Source: Aerococcus sanguinicola (GTDB lineage: Bacteria; Bacillota; Bacilli; Lactobacillales; Aerococcaceae). From it: DNA of 56,052 nt. A program made the translations under genes and the position numbers. The notes under the pieces are model-generated. The model worked only from the letters and a program-made list of their open reading frames with translations, was not told where the DNA came from and did no database searches. The first letter of the stretch is position 1; the number at the start of each line of letters is the position of its first letter. The stretch is from NCBI RefSeq assembly GCF_008726925.1, contig NZ_VYWO01000007.1:1-56052 (forward strand), in the 5' to 3' direction. Shown one piece after another: positions 14,679-22,285 of the stretch.

Positions 14679-17348
14679 TTATTTAGCATCGTACCAAGTG
14701 TCGCCATAATTACTATCTACCAGTAAAGGCACGTCCAATTGAACGGCTGATTCCATGACTTGGGGAACCAGTTCCTCTAGGCGGGCAATCTCTTCTTCAG
14801 GCGCTTCAAAGATCAATTCATCGTGGACTTGGATGAGCAGTTTGGCTTGAAGGCCTTCTTCCTCTAAGGCAGCCTCCATCTTCAACATGGCCAATTTAAT
14901 AATATCAGCGGCTGTCCCTTGGATAGGCGTATTCATAGCTGTCCGTTCGGCAAAGGACCGCAGATTAAAGTTGCGGGCCTTAATATCCGGCAGGTAACGG
15001 CGCCGGTGGAAGAGGGTCTCCACATAGCCCTGTTGGCGAGCCGATTCTACAATTTCGTCCATATAGACCTTCACCTTGGGGAAGTTATCGAAGTAAGAAT
15101 CAATAAAGGCCTTGGCTTGGGGCCGAGAAATATTGAGGTTCTTACTGAGGCCGTAGTCCGAAATGCCATAGACAATCCCGAAGTTAACCGCCTTGGCATC
15201 CCGGCGCTGGTTAGGGCTTACCTCGTCCTCATCAATTCCCAAAACCCGACTGGCCGTGGTCCGGTGGATGTCGCGGTTTTCTTTGAAGGCTTTTTGCAAG
15301 TGTTCATCCCCTGAAATATGGGCCAAGACCCGCAGCTCGATCTGAGAATAATCCGAGGAGAAAATCTTCCAACCGGGCTCTGATGGCACAAAGGCTTGGC
15401 GGATTTTCCGCCCATTCTCTGTCCGGATCGGAATATTCTGCAAGTTGGGGTCTGCCGAAGACAGGCGTCCCGTTGTGGTCAGGGTCTGGATGAAACGGGT
15501 GTGAACTTTGTGGTCTTTCTGGATAAAGTTCTGAATTCCTTCGATATAGGTCGATTGCAGTTTGGCCAGCTGGCGGTAGTCCAAGATTAAGTCAACGATG
15601 GCTGCCTTACCCTGGAGCTTCTCCAATTCCGATTGGGCCGTCGAATAGTGACCGGACTTGGTCTTCTTGCCCGCTGGGAGGCCCATCTCTTCGAAGAGGA
15701 CATCACTTAATTGCTGGGTAGAATTGATATTGAAGTCGTGACCAGCTTCTTGGTAGATGGCTGCCTCTAAGTCCTCTAATTGGCCTTCGATAGCCTCATG
15801 CATGGTCTCTAAGGTCGAGCGTTCCACCCGGATCCCACGTATCTCCATATTGGCCAAGACTAAGGCCAAGGGGAGCTCCATCTCTCGGTAAAGTGCCGTC
15901 ATCTGGTCCTCAGCTAGGCGGTCTTTGGCCAAGGGAACCATCCGACAAATCACATCGATCTTCCGCGCTAAGTGGCCATGCATCTGGCTCTCATCCTCAG
16001 GTACGGCTTGCTTCTTGCCCTTGCCGTAAACCATTTCATCATAAGCCAGGTCCTCGATGCCGAATTCCCGAGCAGCCTCCGCCAAGTCATTGGAATTATC
16101 CTTGGCATGGACTAAATAAGAGGCAATAAGGACGTCCTCCGATACCCCCTTGAAGTCGATTCCTTGCCGGGCTAACATGACCTTGGTCCGTTTGGCATCG
16201 AAAACTTGCTTGGTCCGGCTAGCATCCTCCGCCCATTCTTGGAAGGCTGGTGCGGCTAAGGCTACTTCCTTGGGCAGGATATAGACCTGGTCAGAATTCC
16301 CTAAGGCGAAGGCGATAATCTCCCCCTGGTGGTAGTTCTTAGCGAACATTTCCCCATAGAAGGCCATCTCTTCCGCCTGGAATAGTTCAGCCGTCACTTG
16401 GCCCGCTTCCGTCAAGACCTGGTAAGGAATGTCCCGGGCTTCCGCTTGGACCTGGTCCGAGAGGTCGGCGTCATCCAAGAGATCCGCCATAAAGCGGTTG
16501 AAGTTCATCTCTTTGTAGAAATCCACTAAGGCTTCTTGGTTCACTGCTCTTTTCTTGATATCCTCATAGCTGATGGTTAAGGGGGCGTCATCCAGGATAC
16601 GGGCTAATTTCTTGGACAAGAAGGCCTCTTCCTTGTCATTGACCAGGTTTTCTTTGCGTTTCTTCCCTGATACCTTGTCCAGGTTGTCATAGACCCCCTC
16701 TACCGAGCCAAATTCATGGAGGAGCTTGAGGGCTGTCTTCTCACCAATCCCAGTGACCCCGGGATAATTGTCGGAAGAATCCCCCATCAGCCCCTTCATA
16801 TCAACAATCTGTTCTGGCGTGATTTGCCAAGCTTCTTCGATGGAAGCTGGGGTATACTCCTCTAATTGGCTGACGCCACGGCGGGTAATGTCCACCCGGA
16901 TATTGTCCCGGGCCAATTGCGTCAAGTCCCGGTCGCCCGAAATCACTACCACATCAAAAAGCTCGGGGTCGGCTTGTAAGGCTAGTGTCCCGATAATATC
17001 ATCGGCCTCATAATTGGCTAATTCATAATGGGCCAGGCCAAAAGCATCGAGCAAGACATTAAAGAAGGGCATCTGCTCCCTGAATTCAGAAGGCGCGCTC
17101 TGGCGTCCCCCCTTGTAGTCGTCATACATCTCCGTCCGGAAAGTGGTCTTCCCAGCATCCCAAGCAACCAGGGCATGGGTCGGTTCTTCCTTATCTAGCA
17201 CCGTCTTTAGCATGGCGTGGAAGGCATAGAGGGCATTGGTATGCAAACCATTCTTATTGACGAAAGAATCTAAATTTTGAATAGCATAGAAGGCTCGAAA
17301 AGCCAGGGAAGAGCCGTCGAATAAGAGCAATTTATTTTTTTTAGTCAC
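14679..17348 (-). CDS. polA: DNA polymerase I
   Basis: 889 residues from GTG at 17348. Pol I fills gaps and removes RNA primers. The 5'-3' exonuclease domain is at the N-terminus (DGSSLAFRAFYAI; GLMGDSSDNYPGVTGIGEKTA). The polymerase domain has motif A (FSSDYSQIELRVLAHISGD), motif B (RRDAKAVNFGIVYGIS) and motif C (LIQVHDELIFE). The middle 3'-5' exonuclease-like domain lacks the acidic metal ligands (EMAFYGEMFAKNYHQGE where a DTE motif would sit), so no proofreading is expected, as in many Firmicutes. The start overlaps the stop of the MaoC-like gene by 8 nt (GTGACTAA). Confidence 0.98.
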   Translation of the reverse strand: MTKKNKLLLFDGSSLAFRAFYAIQNLDSFVNKNGLHTNALYAFHAMLKTVLDKEEPTHALVAWDAGKTTFRTEMYDDYKGGRQSAPSEFREQMPFFNVLLDAFGLAHYELANYEADDIIGTLALQADPELFDVVVISGDRDLTQLARDNIRVDITRRGVSQLEEYTPASIEEAWQITPEQIVDMKGLMGDSSDNYPGVTGIGEKTALKLLHEFGSVEGVYDNLDKVSGKKRKENLVNDKEEAFLSKKLARILDDAPLTISYEDIKKRAVNQEALVDFYKEMNFNRFMADLLDDADLSDQVQAEARDIPYQVLTEAGQVTAELFQAEEMAFYGEMFAKNYHQGEIIAFALGNSDQVYILPKEVALAAPAFQEWAEDASRTKQVFDAKRTKVMLARQGIDFKGVSEDVLIASYLVHAKDNSNDLAEAAREFGIEDLAYDEMVYGKGKKQAVPEDESQMHGHLARKIDVICRMVPLAKDRLAEDQMTALYREMELPLALVLANMEIRGIRVERSTLETMHEAIEGQLEDLEAAIYQEAGHDFNINSTQQLSDVLFEEMGLPAGKKTKSGHYSTAQSELEKLQGKAAIVDLILDYRQLAKLQSTYIEGIQNFIQKDHKVHTRFIQTLTTTGRLSSADPNLQNIPIRTENGRKIRQAFVPSEPGWKIFSSDYSQIELRVLAHISGDEHLQKAFKENRDIHRTTASRVLGIDEDEVSPNQRRDAKAVNFGIVYGISDYGLSKNLNISRPQAKAFIDSYFDNFPKVKVYMDEIVESARQQGYVETLFHRRRYLPDIKARNFNLRSFAERTAMNTPIQGTAADIIKLAMLKMEAALEEEGLQAKLLIQVHDELIFEAPEEEIARLEELVPQVMESAVQLDVPLLVDSNYGDTWYDAK

Positions 17349-17868
17349 TGTTTAGATCGCCTCCGTTGACACGTTTCAGTTCACTAGAATCAATAATTTG
17401 TGGTTGGTCGGTTAAGGTTTCTTCCGGTGGGAGGACCATCAGCATGGCGTCTAAGACCCGGTCTTCGCCTGTCGTCTCGTTATTTCCAATGACATGGATG
17501 GTCACATAGCCCCGCCATTCCTCGATCCGAATGACTTCAAAATGATAGGTAATGCTCGAATCATGGCGGATCGCCTTATTGATTGTAAAATTCATCTCCA
17601 CCAACATGGACCCCGGACCTGGAAAATGCATAGAAACCGTCCGCGTAATCGCCCCCATCAAGGCAATCGGGGGAATCACTGTCTCCAAATCAACCGCTTG
17701 GTGGGCCTCCTCCGTTTTCAAATAACGGGGATTAATATCGTTCGTCACTCCCATGTAGAGGAGAATATCCCGCTCCCGGAACCGCTCCGTCATGGTAAAG
17801 GTATCCCCCACCTCAATCGCATGCAGAGGTTTTCCAAAAGACAAGCCATCATCATTATAAATCGCCAT
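17341..17868 (-). CDS. MaoC-like hotdog-fold protein, active-site His replaced by Tyr
   Basis: 175 residues. The sequence GVTNDINPRYLKTEEAHQ (about 40-57) and the region VIPPIALMGAITRTVSMHFPGPGSMLVE resemble MaoC/(R)-specific enoyl-CoA hydratases, a hotdog fold. Hydratases carry D-x-N-P-x-H; here D44, N46 and P47 are kept but the histidine is Y49, so hydratase activity is doubtful. It may bind acyl groups or act as a regulator. It overlaps polA by 8 nt and is first in the maoC-polA-mutM-coaE run. The ATG follows GAGGG. Function unknown. Confidence 0.7.
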   Translation of the reverse strand: MAIYNDDGLSFGKPLHAIEVGDTFTMTERFRERDILLYMGVTNDINPRYLKTEEAHQAVDLETVIPPIALMGAITRTVSMHFPGPGSMLVEMNFTINKAIRHDSSITYHFEVIRIEEWRGYVTIHVIGNNETTGEDRVLDAMLMVLPPEETLTDQPQIIDSSELKRVNGGDLNSD

Positions 17869-17934
17869 GACACACCCTCACTTCCTATTTTCTCTACTCA
17901 TTCTATCAAATACCCAAAAGAAACACAAAAACAA

Positions 17935-18793
17935 AAGGGTGTGAGAGGATGCGGTTAGACTTGAATAGCGAGGAGCATCCATTCCGCTTTTGAATTTGAC
18001 CATTAAAGAGCCATGGCACCGGTTCGAGCCAAGGTCTCTCACCTAGCGAGCTTCAAAGTTAGAGTGTGACAGAAGTCGTTAAGCTCTGAACCACTGGAGC
18101 AAAGGATGGAAGAACCTTGTCAAAGGTTCAGCCAGCCTTTGTGAAGTGGAGTCAGAGCTGACTTCTGGAACAGGTTTGGGCTCGTACGGCTTGAGCCTAC
18201 GAGCCATAATTCACATCGCTTGCTGATTCATGGCTAATGGTCAAATTCAAAGCTCCATTCCTGCTCAAAACTAAGTCGCTGCAGTCATAAGATTTAACTT
18301 TTTAAAAAATAAGCTCAAAAACTTCTAGAGCTATGGCTAAACTATGCTTGCTTTAATATCTGATAATTTAGAAAATTAAAAAGCAAATTATTTCATCTAG
18401 GCAGAGAGCCGTGGAATTATTTCAAGCTTGCTAAATCGAACCCGACTAAAAAAGGGGGTGAGGAGGCGCGGTTAGCTTCCTTTCACTGGAGCAAGTCACC
18501 AGAGCAGTCTGGAGGACTGCGGCGGAGACTTGTGAAGTGACAAGGAAGCTGCGCAACCGAACCCGACTAGAAAAGGGTGTGAGGGCTAGCGGGAGAAATA
18601 GACCTCTGGAGGCAAAAGCCAGAGAAGACTGAAAGTCTTCGGCGGATCTTGCTGAAGAGGAGCTATTTCTGCTAGACTGAACCCAACTAGGGTGTGAGAG
18701 CGTGCAGTAGACTCGGTTAATTGTGCTCAACAGCTCCGAATGCAAACCGCCTGAAGTCATTTTGCCTTCATCAGCTCTGAGCGCAAATCGACC
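17935..18793 (+). repeat. Family 1 hairpin array A, five units, two truncated or degraded
   Basis: Units read in the orientation opposite to arrays B, C and D. 17935-17985 is a truncated unit; 18061-18178 sits inside family 2 copy 2; 18446-18569 and 18570-18689 are full and tandem; 18690-18793 is degraded. Boxes AAAAGGGTGTGAG and GAACCCGACTA mark the boundaries. The unit at 18446 is nearly the reverse complement of units at 37798 and 51750; the unit at 18570 nearly that at 51511. 18252-18440 is AT-rich with nothing recognised. ORFs across this region are by-products of the repeats. Confidence 0.85.
17989..18251. repeat. Family 2 inverted-repeat element, copy 2 (interrupted)
   Basis: Perfect 17-bp TIRs TTTGAATTTGACCATTA (17989-18005) and complement (18235-18251), GCCATG/CATGGC inside, and a core hairpin 18179-18205 (GGCTCGTA with TACGAGCC). 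The left part 18033-18057 matches 3194-3218. A family 1 hairpin unit (about 18058-18178) separates the left part from the core hairpin and is absent from copy 1. Confidence 0.8.
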
Positions 18794-18820
18794 CTCCTCC
18801 TCGAATCTTCATCCCTTGCC

Positions 18821-18870
18821 AAAACAAAAACTTCCTAGTTAGCTACACGTCTGGCTAGCTAGGAAGTTTG
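18821..18870 (-). terminator. Terminator of second asp23-like gene
   Basis: AACTTCCTAGCTAGC pairs with GCTAACTAGGAAGTT across 18828-18869 with one G-T pair, followed by TTTGTTTT; 19 nt after the stop. Confidence 0.85.
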
Positions 18871-18888
18871 CTTATTTAGTATGACTTT

Positions 18889-19389
18889 CTAATTGTCGGG
18901 GAATTGCTTGTAGTGGACCTTCCGATATTCTTCTTCCGTCATAATGTCACGGACATTCACGTTTACTTCCACAACTTCTAAGCCCGTTGCTTCATGGATG
19001 CGCTTGTTGACATTTTCTACAATTTCATCAAAGATCTTAGGAATTTCCTTACCGTAGGCGACGACAATATCGAGGTCAACAGCCACTTCTACCTTACCCA
19101 CTTCAGCATTCACGCCATCTTGGTAATGGTCGCCTTCTTCATGGCCCTCAGCCTCTCCTTGGTCGTGTTGGCCTTCTTGCTCATTATTTTCCTCCTCATC
19201 AGAGAAACTTTCTTGAGCTTTTTCTTTGACCTGGTCCGCCCAGTTAGCGGCTTGGGACAAGGCGGTATTGAAGGCATTGCCTTGGGTCGTTAGGACGCCA
19301 TCGACTTCTAAGACGGCACGGCTAGCAATCGTTTCAATTGCTTGGGCATCAAAGTTCAATTCATTTTCTTGCTTGTTTTCTTCAGCCAT
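18889..19389 (-). CDS. Asp23/Gls24 family protein, acidic-insert paralogue
   Basis: 166 residues. The Asp23 domain is present (AQAIETIASRAVLEVDGVLT; KVEVAVDLDIVVAYGKEIP; GLEVVEVNVNVRDIMTEEEY). It differs from the 8599-9075 paralogue by an insertion of about 35 residues rich in E, D, Q, H and G (SDEEENNEQEGQHDQGEAEG and onward) between the two halves, and lacks the basic C-terminal tail. It is monocistronic, with its own terminator and no AmaP or DUF2273 neighbour. Probably a second envelope stress protein; how it reaches the membrane is not evident. Confidence 0.88.
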   Translation of the reverse strand: MAEENKQENELNFDAQAIETIASRAVLEVDGVLTTQGNAFNTALSQAANWADQVKEKAQESFSDEEENNEQEGQHDQGEAEGHEEGDHYQDGVNAEVGKVEVAVDLDIVVAYGKEIPKIFDEIVENVNKRIHEATGLEVVEVNVNVRDIMTEEEYRKVHYKQFPDN

Positions 19390-19490
19390 TTCAGATCACT
19401 CTTTTCTCTCTTTAATTAGCTTGCTAGATTTAAGTTTACCATAGCATAAAATCCTCAAAAGACCAAAGTATAAGCCTTCAAAGTACCTAT

Positions 19491-19519
19491 AAAAAGCCCA
19501 GGCCTTTAATCCCTGGGCT
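19491..19519 (-). terminator. Terminator of folate operon
   Basis: AGCCCAGG (19512-19519) pairs with CCTGGGCT (19495-19502), followed by TTTTATAG, just after the folK stop. Confidence 0.85.
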
Positions 19520-19524
19520 AATTT

Positions 19525-20028
19525 CTATTCATAAATACGGACGTCTGCCTTCTCAGCTTCGGGCAGGGCATCACGCAAGGCTTGGATGGTCTGGTCTGTG
19601 CCCGGTAGGACAAAATCTGCCGCAATCTCTGCCATGGGGAAGAGGACAAAGGCTCTCTCCTTAATTCGCGGATGCGGCAATTCCAAAATCTCATGGTCAA
19701 TCACTTGGTCTTCATAGGCTAAGAGATCGACATCGATGGTGCGGGGGCCATTCTTAATAGTCCGCACCCGGTTGAGTTCATCCTCAATCTGCTGGGCAAT
19801 CCCTAGCAAGGCGAAGGGATCACAGGTCGTTTCAACTTCTAGAACCATGTTCAAGAAGTCTGCCTGGTCCGCATAGCCTTTAGGCACGGTCTCATAGATG
19901 CGGGACTTTTGGACGACGGAAGTGGATTCATTCCGGTCTAGGGCCTTGATCGCCCGGTTCAAGAATTCTCGGCGGGGCTCAATGTTAGAGCCCAGAGCGA
20001 TATAAGCATGGTGGGTTTCACTTGGCAT
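19525..20028 (-). CDS. folK: HPPK, 6-hydroxymethyl-7,8-dihydropterin pyrophosphokinase
   Basis: 167 residues. FolK transfers pyrophosphate from ATP to 6-hydroxymethyl-7,8-dihydropterin. Seen: YIALGSNIEPRREFLNRA at the N-terminus, the family signature RTIKNGPRTIDVDLLAYED and the LPHPRIKERAFVLFPMAEI segment. It is the last gene of pepF-folC-folE-folB-folK, 14 nt after folB, and is followed by the operon terminator. Dihydropteroate synthase (folP), which uses its product, is not in this operon. Confidence 0.96.
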   Translation of the reverse strand: MPSETHHAYIALGSNIEPRREFLNRAIKALDRNESTSVVQKSRIYETVPKGYADQADFLNMVLEVETTCDPFALLGIAQQIEDELNRVRTIKNGPRTIDVDLLAYEDQVIDHEILELPHPRIKERAFVLFPMAEIAADFVLPGTDQTIQALRDALPEAEKADVRIYE

Positions 20029-20042
20029 AAATAGTCTCCTCC

Positions 20043-20411
20043 CTAATGGCGTTCACGATAAATCTCGACTGCAACCGAATCATAGTGGCCTGGAATCGGT
20101 GGGTCAGGTTTGGTGACTTTCACCTGCACAGCTTCTACGAGCTCCTGGCTAGCGAGGACTTCGTCAGCAATGACTTGGGCCAGACGTTCAATCAGCTTGA
20201 AGGGCGCCCCCTCCACGATCCGCTTGACCGTCTCATAGACCTCACCATAGTGGGCACTATCCGTCATTTGGTCGCTTTGCCCCGCCTGGCTGAGATCCAA
20301 GTAGAGGGCCAGGTCTACTATAAAACGTTGGCCTAGCTTAGTCTCTTCAGGAAAGAGGCCGTGATAGGCATAGAAATTTAAGCCGTTAAGGTAAATACAA
20401 TCTCTTCTCAC
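20043..20411 (-). CDS. folB: Dihydroneopterin aldolase
   Basis: 122 residues, normal length. FolB splits dihydroneopterin into 6-hydroxymethyl-dihydropterin and glycolaldehyde. The family pattern is clear: NGLNFYAYHGLFPEETKLGQ near the N-terminus with the active-site YxYHG, IERLAQVIADEVL in the middle and VKVTKPDPPIPGHYDSVAVE at the end, including the catalytic-lysine segment. It is placed between folE (10 nt) and folK (14 nt). Confidence 0.95.
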   Translation of the reverse strand: MRRDCIYLNGLNFYAYHGLFPEETKLGQRFIVDLALYLDLSQAGQSDQMTDSAHYGEVYETVKRIVEGAPFKLIERLAQVIADEVLASQELVEAVQVKVTKPDPPIPGHYDSVAVEIYRERH

Positions 20412-20421
20412 CAGACCACCC

Positions 20422-20979
20422 CTAGCCGCGAATCATTGATAGGACTTCTTTACGCAATTCGGAATTCTCCTTGAAACATCCAAGGGCGGCCTTGGTCACA
20501 GTAGAAGCGCCTTCTTTATGGACACCGCGAATAGACATGCACATATGCTCGGCTTCTAAGACGACAAAGACCCCTTCAACGTCGAGATTATCCGCAATGG
20601 TATGAGCCACTTCACTTGTAATTTGTTCTTGTAATTGAAGTCGGAGACTGATATCTTCTAAGATTCGTGCCAATTTGCTCAGGCCGACCACCTTGTCTGC
20701 CCCTGGCACATAAGCAATATGCCCAACCCCGTAGAAGGGTAAGAGATGGTGCTCGCACATGGAATGGAAAGGAATATCCTTGACTAATACGAGTTCACTA
20801 TCTTCAGCAGTGAACTGCTTTTCCATATGTTGGGCAGGGGTCCGCTGGTAACCATCTAAAAGCTCCGCATACATCTTAGCTACCCGCTTAGGGGTTTCTT
20901 GTAAACCTTCCCGGTCAGGGTCTTCCCCGATTCCGATCAATAGGTCACGAATAGCTTGTTCAACTTTTTCTTTATCCAT
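20422..20979 (-). CDS. folE: GTP cyclohydrolase I (FolE1)
   Basis: 185 residues. FolE converts GTP to dihydroneopterin triphosphate, the first step of folate synthesis. Zinc and active-site residues are visible in SMCEHHLLPFYGVGHIAY and the C-terminal EAEHMCMSIRGVHKEGAST. QEQITSEVAHTI fits the family core. The start ATG overlaps the folC stop by 8 nt (ATGGATAA), which implies translational coupling. Confidence 0.97.
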   Translation of the reverse strand: MDKEKVEQAIRDLLIGIGEDPDREGLQETPKRVAKMYAELLDGYQRTPAQHMEKQFTAEDSELVLVKDIPFHSMCEHHLLPFYGVGHIAYVPGADKVVGLSKLARILEDISLRLQLQEQITSEVAHTIADNLDVEGVFVVLEAEHMCMSIRGVHKEGASTVTKAALGCFKENSELRKEVLSMIRG

Positions 20980-22276
20980 AATTCATATCATTTCCTAACT
21001 TCTTATTAATTAGATTCCTCATGTAGCCCACATAGTAGAAGCTCCCAAAAATCACTAAAACCGTGTCCTCATCCAAGAGCTCCATCGCTTTATTGAAGGC
21101 GTCTTCATAAGAATCAGATGGAATTATTGTATCATACTGTTCAGGATATATGGAAACGATTTTATCTCGAAGTTCTTCAGCCGTTAAGGCACGCGGTGTG
21201 TTGGGACGGACGGTCACCACTTGGTCTAGAATGGGAAGAATTTCGCTGACCGCATGGCTGACATCTTTATCAGCCAGCATGCCCATAATAGCAATGATCT
21301 TCTGGCCGGGAAAATAGCGCTGGAGGTTAAGCTTCAACTGGCTAACCCCGTCCAAATTGTGGGAACCATCCACAACAATAGTGGGCTGGTCATGCATAAT
21401 TTCAAAGCGGGCCGGCCACTTCACTTGGTCCAAGCCGCGTGCAATAGCGTCATCAGAAATTTTGTAACCCTCTTGGCGCAGGGTCTGAATGACTTCCAGG
21501 ACGACACTGGCATTCTGCACTTGATGGGCTTCTAGAAGGTTGAGCTGCCAGGTCTGACCCTTGTAGCTAAATCTCTGCTTGCGGGCTTGACCGCTTTCTA
21601 GGGCCTGGATATCCCCTGGGTCAACTTCCAAGTAAGGAGCGCCCATTTCTTCCGCTTTGGCCGCAATTACGGCCTTGGCTTCTGGGTCCTGTGGGTAGGA
21701 AATAACTGGTCGTCCGGCTTTGATGATGCCCGCCTTTTCTCTAGCAATTTCAGCTAGGCTGTGCCCGAGAATGCCCACATGGTCGAAGGCAATCTTCATC
21801 AGCAAAGTGACTAAGGGGGCTTGGACAAGATTCGTTGCATCCAAGCGGCCACCTAAACCGACTTCCAATACAAGTAAGTCACAGGCTTGGTCCGCAAAGA
21901 TCAACCAGGCCATAGCCGTGTAGACTTCAAATTCGGTCAAGTGTAAGTCTAAGCGCTCGCAGGAGGCCTTAATCGCTTGGGCCGCCTGGATAATCGCCTC
22001 ATCTGAGACAGGCTGGCGGTTGACCATAATCCGTTCATTAAAGGACATAATAGACGGCGAGGTATAAAGTCCAACCTTGTAGCCAGCTTCTTCCAGAATC
22101 GTTGCTAACATCATAGCCGCTGAGCCCTTGCCATTAGTTCCTGCAATATGAATGGTCGGCAGCTGGTCTTGGGGATTGCCCAACTCCGCCATCAATCGCG
22201 CGATCGTATCCAAGCCGAGGACCATTTTACCTTCTTCGGCTAGGGGCAGGAGCTCTTCTAGTGTTTGGTAATCCAT
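20972..22276 (-). CDS. folC: Folylpolyglutamate synthase / dihydrofolate synthase
   Basis: 434 residues. FolC adds glutamate to dihydropteroate and polyglutamate tails to folates. The Mur-ligase-like P-loop is HIAGTNGKGSAAMML (about 43-57), LVLEVGLGGRLDATN is the folate-binding loop, FDHVGILGHSLAEIAREKAGIIK the family motif with metal-binding histidine, and VVDGSHNLDG begins the C-terminal domain. It starts 9 nt after pepF, with a Shine-Dalgarno (AGGAG) in the gap. Confidence 0.96.
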   Translation of the reverse strand: MDYQTLEELLPLAEEGKMVLGLDTIARLMAELGNPQDQLPTIHIAGTNGKGSAAMMLATILEEAGYKVGLYTSPSIMSFNERIMVNRQPVSDEAIIQAAQAIKASCERLDLHLTEFEVYTAMAWLIFADQACDLLVLEVGLGGRLDATNLVQAPLVTLLMKIAFDHVGILGHSLAEIAREKAGIIKAGRPVISYPQDPEAKAVIAAKAEEMGAPYLEVDPGDIQALESGQARKQRFSYKGQTWQLNLLEAHQVQNASVVLEVIQTLRQEGYKISDDAIARGLDQVKWPARFEIMHDQPTIVVDGSHNLDGVSQLKLNLQRYFPGQKIIAIMGMLADKDVSHAVSEILPILDQVVTVRPNTPRALTAEELRDKIVSIYPEQYDTIIPSDSYEDAFNKAMELLDEDTVLVIFGSFYYVGYMRNLINKKLGNDMNYG

Positions 22277-22285
22277 AATTTTCTC

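Noticed and set aside
18446..18760. ORFs with a shared peptide (SFLVTSQVSAAVLQTALVTC type) here and near 24.3, 37.8 and 51.8 kb
   Set aside because: They are translations of the family 1 hairpin repeats, found in different frames and orientations relative to genes, with no ribosome sites.
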